Shown piece after piece: positions 17,016-18,647 of a DNA stretch of 18,647 nucleotides. Made by a program: the position numbers and the translations under genes. Source of the stretch: CAYMBL01 sp044225155 (GTDB lineage Bacteria > Planctomycetota > Phycisphaerae > UBA1845 > Fen-1342); contig JBGAJB010000048.1 of the NCBI GenBank assembly GCA_044225155.1, positions 1 through 18,647 of the forward strand. The letters run 5' to 3'. Position 1 is the stretch's first letter. Every line of letters starts with the position of its first letter. The notes under the pieces are model-generated. The model was not told where the DNA came from. It worked only from the letters and a program-made list of their open reading frames with translations, and ran no database searches.

Positions 17016-17220
17016 TAAATCCTATAGTAGAATACCTATAGCTCTTACCGGTAGTTGATCCAGCCAAAACTGTGAGTAGTTCCCGGCACGGTGCGGGAGC
17101 TTCAATCGCAATCATCGAACTTGTCGTGGAAAAGAAACGGCATTCAGGAAAGGAGGGGAGGGTGCCCGCTCGCGGAACAGGGCCTATTTCGCGTTTGGAT
17201 GCGATTCTGGAAGGAGTTTG

Positions 17221-17346
17221 ATGCTCGGGGAGGGAATGCACTACAAATCCATAGAAATGCCTTATGTCAGGCAAGGATCGATTTACGATGTTCTCCTCAC
17301 CAGTCATGACCGCCCCATACCGGCGGTTGTCCACGTCATTCGGTAG
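17221..17346 (+). CDS. Possible 41-aa small ORF downstream of the putative origin
   Basis: ATG preceded by AAGGAG (17211-17216) with a short 4-nt gap, running to TAG at 17344. The product (including MPYVRQGSIYDVLLTSHD) matches nothing I recognise and overlaps the 3' end of the convergent membrane-protein gene. The rest of the gap between repA and that gene (16949-17303) holds the origin elements and otherwise nothing recognisable. It could be chance. Confidence 0.22.
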   Translation: MLGEGMHYKSIEMPYVRQGSIYDVLLTSHDRPIPAVVHVIR

Positions 17347-18215
17347 ATCCGCGATGAGCATCCTAACAGCAATAGCACTGCGATAGTCGATACGCCAGCC
17401 GCCGCCCAGTACACGCTCGTATCGTGGGCGTCTCGGAAAACTCTTCTATTCGCGATTCGTCCATCAGGATAGACGCTCACCCGAAACTCGGTTCTCGGAG
17501 CTGACGACCACCAAAAACGCGACCGTTCCCACACCCACTCCTCGGCTATCTTTGGAGGTGGTTCAATTCCACGAAATCGAAATGTCAATAGATCCCAGTC
17601 GGACCATTCCGTATCGCAAATAACGACTCGACTTGGGCTCCCGAGCCACTCGCGGAGCCTATACGAGGAGCTAGTCTTTAACGAAGACGCCAAGATCGAA
17701 AACATAGAAGGCATGGAGGAAATCCACGCTATTACGTGCACAACAAATAGGGCGCACACCGCAATCCCCATCCAGCGAGAACCGAATCGCGGCACTACTC
17801 GCGCGCCGCTTCGACGAGTGTTCGAAATAGAATGCCCGCACTCAGGGCAGTACCCGCTTGTGTTGCCAATAAGTGAGTAGTTGCAGTGACTGCAGCAAGA
17901 TACATTTCGAGGCGATCGAAAGCGATCGAGCCACCAAGCAACAGGCACTACCGCTATGCAAACAAGACCCGCACATCTCATTAACCCGCTCGAGACGATG
18001 CCAACCGAATTTCCAGTCGCCGCGTCATAGTACTCAACCCGATCGGCAGTTGCCGTAAAGCGAGGTTTGTTTGTGAAGAGCACGCTCCCCCAGTCAACGG
18101 AAATGTACGGCCACCCATAGTACCCCACGGCAGACGAGGAGGCCGCTCGAGGTATGGTTATAATGACCAACAATACCAGGGCAGCAACTGCAGCGATGTT
18201 TGCCATTCGGCGCAA
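17304..18215 (-). CDS. Polytopic membrane protein with central zinc ribbon
   Basis: A 303-aa protein. One N-terminal membrane segment (IAAVAALVLLVIITI), a soluble stretch, a second segment (CAGLVCIAVVPVAWWL), then a zinc ribbon CCSHCNYSLIGNTSGYCPEC (Cys108, Cys111, Cys123, Cys126). A third segment (MGIAVCALFVVHVIAWI), a long Trp-rich extracytoplasmic-looking region and a C-terminal segment (YWAAAGVSTIAVLLLLG) follow. The TTG start at 18215 is chosen because AAAAGG lies 6 nt upstream; an ATG at 18206 is the alternative. It follows the preceding minus-strand gene by 11 bp, so the two are probably cotranscribed. GC is lower than in the first 16 kb. Function unknown. Confidence 0.72.
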   Translation of the reverse strand: MRRMANIAAVAALVLLVIITIPRAASSSAVGYYGWPYISVDWGSVLFTNKPRFTATADRVEYYDAATGNSVGIVSSGLMRCAGLVCIAVVPVAWWLDRFRSPRNVSCCSHCNYSLIGNTSGYCPECGHSISNTRRSGARVVPRFGSRWMGIAVCALFVVHVIAWISSMPSMFSILASSLKTSSSYRLREWLGSPSRVVICDTEWSDWDLLTFRFRGIEPPPKIAEEWVWERSRFWWSSAPRTEFRVSVYPDGRIANRRVFRDAHDTSVYWAAAGVSTIAVLLLLGCSSRIYRMTWTTAGMGRS

Positions 18216-18226
18216 AGGCTACCTTT

Positions 18227-18647
18227 TCAGTTTGCTGCGCAGTACGATGCTATGAGGGCTGCCAACGCCATTCCCAAAGCAACAGCCGACTCCTCCGAAG
18301 CGACGAATCCGGTTGGACGCGAAAGGCAGCACTTTCCAAGGGTATCATCCACGTAGTCGACGCAGTCGGCCGAGAAAAGGCACCAGTTAGGATGATTGTC
18401 GCGCCAATCAGACTCCTGGGCTCTCAAACATGACTGAATTTGGTCGCAAGTGGCGGCACTGCAGCTTGTCCCGTTGGGGAGACTACCAGTCGTTGCAGGG
18501 GTTGCTGGAAATCCTGGATCCCAGTTTCCTGGATTGTTAGGCAAGTATCCGTCATCTCCCCCGCCCCCTGTCCCCGCTTCACAGCCGCAGCAGACAGTGT
18601 GATCAGCCGGGCCAAAATCATACATTTCACCGTCGATGGAGAACCCG
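18227..18647 (-). CDS. Cys-rich C-terminal part of a larger protein running off the window
   Basis: The frame is open to the window edge, so about 139 C-terminal residues are seen. They include a Gly/Pro-rich linker (GTGGGGDDGYLPNNPGNWDP) and a Cys-rich block with CSAATCDQIQSCL, NWCLFSADCVDYVDD and LGKCC. The terminus is hydrophobic and Ala-rich (SAVALGMALAALIASYCA). An internal ATG at 18625 has no ribosome binding site in view. The layout resembles a variable tail such as the end of an RHS-type or other polymorphic secreted protein, but no RHS core is in the window, so this is only a guess. The stop is 11 bp from the next gene's start. Confidence 0.55.
   Translation of the reverse strand, partial: GFSIDGEMYDFGPADHTVCCGCEAGTGGGGDDGYLPNNPGNWDPGFPATPATTGSLPNGTSCSAATCDQIQSCLRAQESDWRDNHPNWCLFSADCVDYVDDTLGKCCLSRPTGFVASEESAVALGMALAALIASYCAAN

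Larger units (their letters stand above)
16909..17056. other. Putative iteron-type replication origin
   Basis: Directly at the 3' end of repA, in order: a perfect DnaA box TGTGGATAA (16909-16917, minus orientation), a near-match TTATGCACG (16936-16944), and three direct repeats sharing CGCTGAATCGCCC. Then comes an AT-rich tract (17016-17046, about 28 percent GC) with two CCTATAG copies (17021-17027 and 17035-17041) and the palindrome TACCGGTA (17047-17054). Rep gene, DnaA box, iterons and AT-rich unwinding region together are the normal anatomy of an iteron plasmid origin. Function has not been shown. Confidence 0.6.

Noticed and set aside
16981..17361. 126-aa minus-strand ORF across the origin region
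   Set aside because: It overlaps iterons and the AT-rich tract and has no ribosome binding site or recognisable motif.

Overview
The window looks like chromosomal DNA, or a large replicon, from a GC-rich member of the Planctomycetota. Three things point there: a long sigma-70 factor with an N-terminal helix-turn-helix extension, a TadG-like protein beside a small secreted protein opening with an RVEEDWE-type motif, and two membrane proteins carrying the CxxC...CPECG zinc ribbon common in that phylum. This rests on remembered family features, not on a search.

Layout. (1) 1-3570, plus strand: a tightly overlapping arginine operon holding the 3' end of a carbamoyltransferase of the N-acetyl/N-succinylornithine type, then argB, an ArgE/DapE-family deacetylase and argH. 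Together they fit the acetylated route in which acetylornithine is carbamoylated before deacetylation. (2) 3636-5877, minus strand: a secreted thioredoxin-fold protein that has lost its CxxC, and an agmatinase (speB) linking arginine to polyamines. (3) 6115-7408: a MoaB/Mog molybdenum-cofactor protein (plus) convergent with a LOG-family phosphoribohydrolase (minus). The 5' side of the LOG gene carries seven degenerate tandem repeats of about 27 bp. (4) 7749-13994: five planctomycete-type genes that are all frameshifted: a membrane protein with a zinc ribbon, a DUF2723 membrane glycosyltransferase, the sigma factor, the TadG-like protein and the small secreted protein. Conserved residues survive in alternating frames and several breaks sit in G/C homopolymers, so much of this damage may be sequencing or assembly error. 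A strong sigma-70-type promoter with a palindromic spacer lies upstream of the sigma gene. (5) 14237-15880, plus strand: an intact exported transglutaminase-like protein. (6) 15995-17056: a plasmid-type RepA_C replication initiator followed at once by a perfect DnaA box, a near-match box, three iteron-like repeats and an AT-rich tract, which is the layout of an iteron origin. (7) 17040-18647, minus strand, visibly lower GC: a polytopic membrane protein with a zinc ribbon, preceded 11 bp upstream by the Cys-rich C-terminus of a larger protein that runs off the window. This looks acquired and could be a toxin-tail/immunity arrangement, but that is speculative.

The most notable observation is the plasmid-style replication module beside housekeeping-type genes. 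Next are the concentrated frameshifts and the inferred acetylcitrulline route of arginine synthesis. No tRNA, rRNA, CRISPR array or insertion sequence was recognised.
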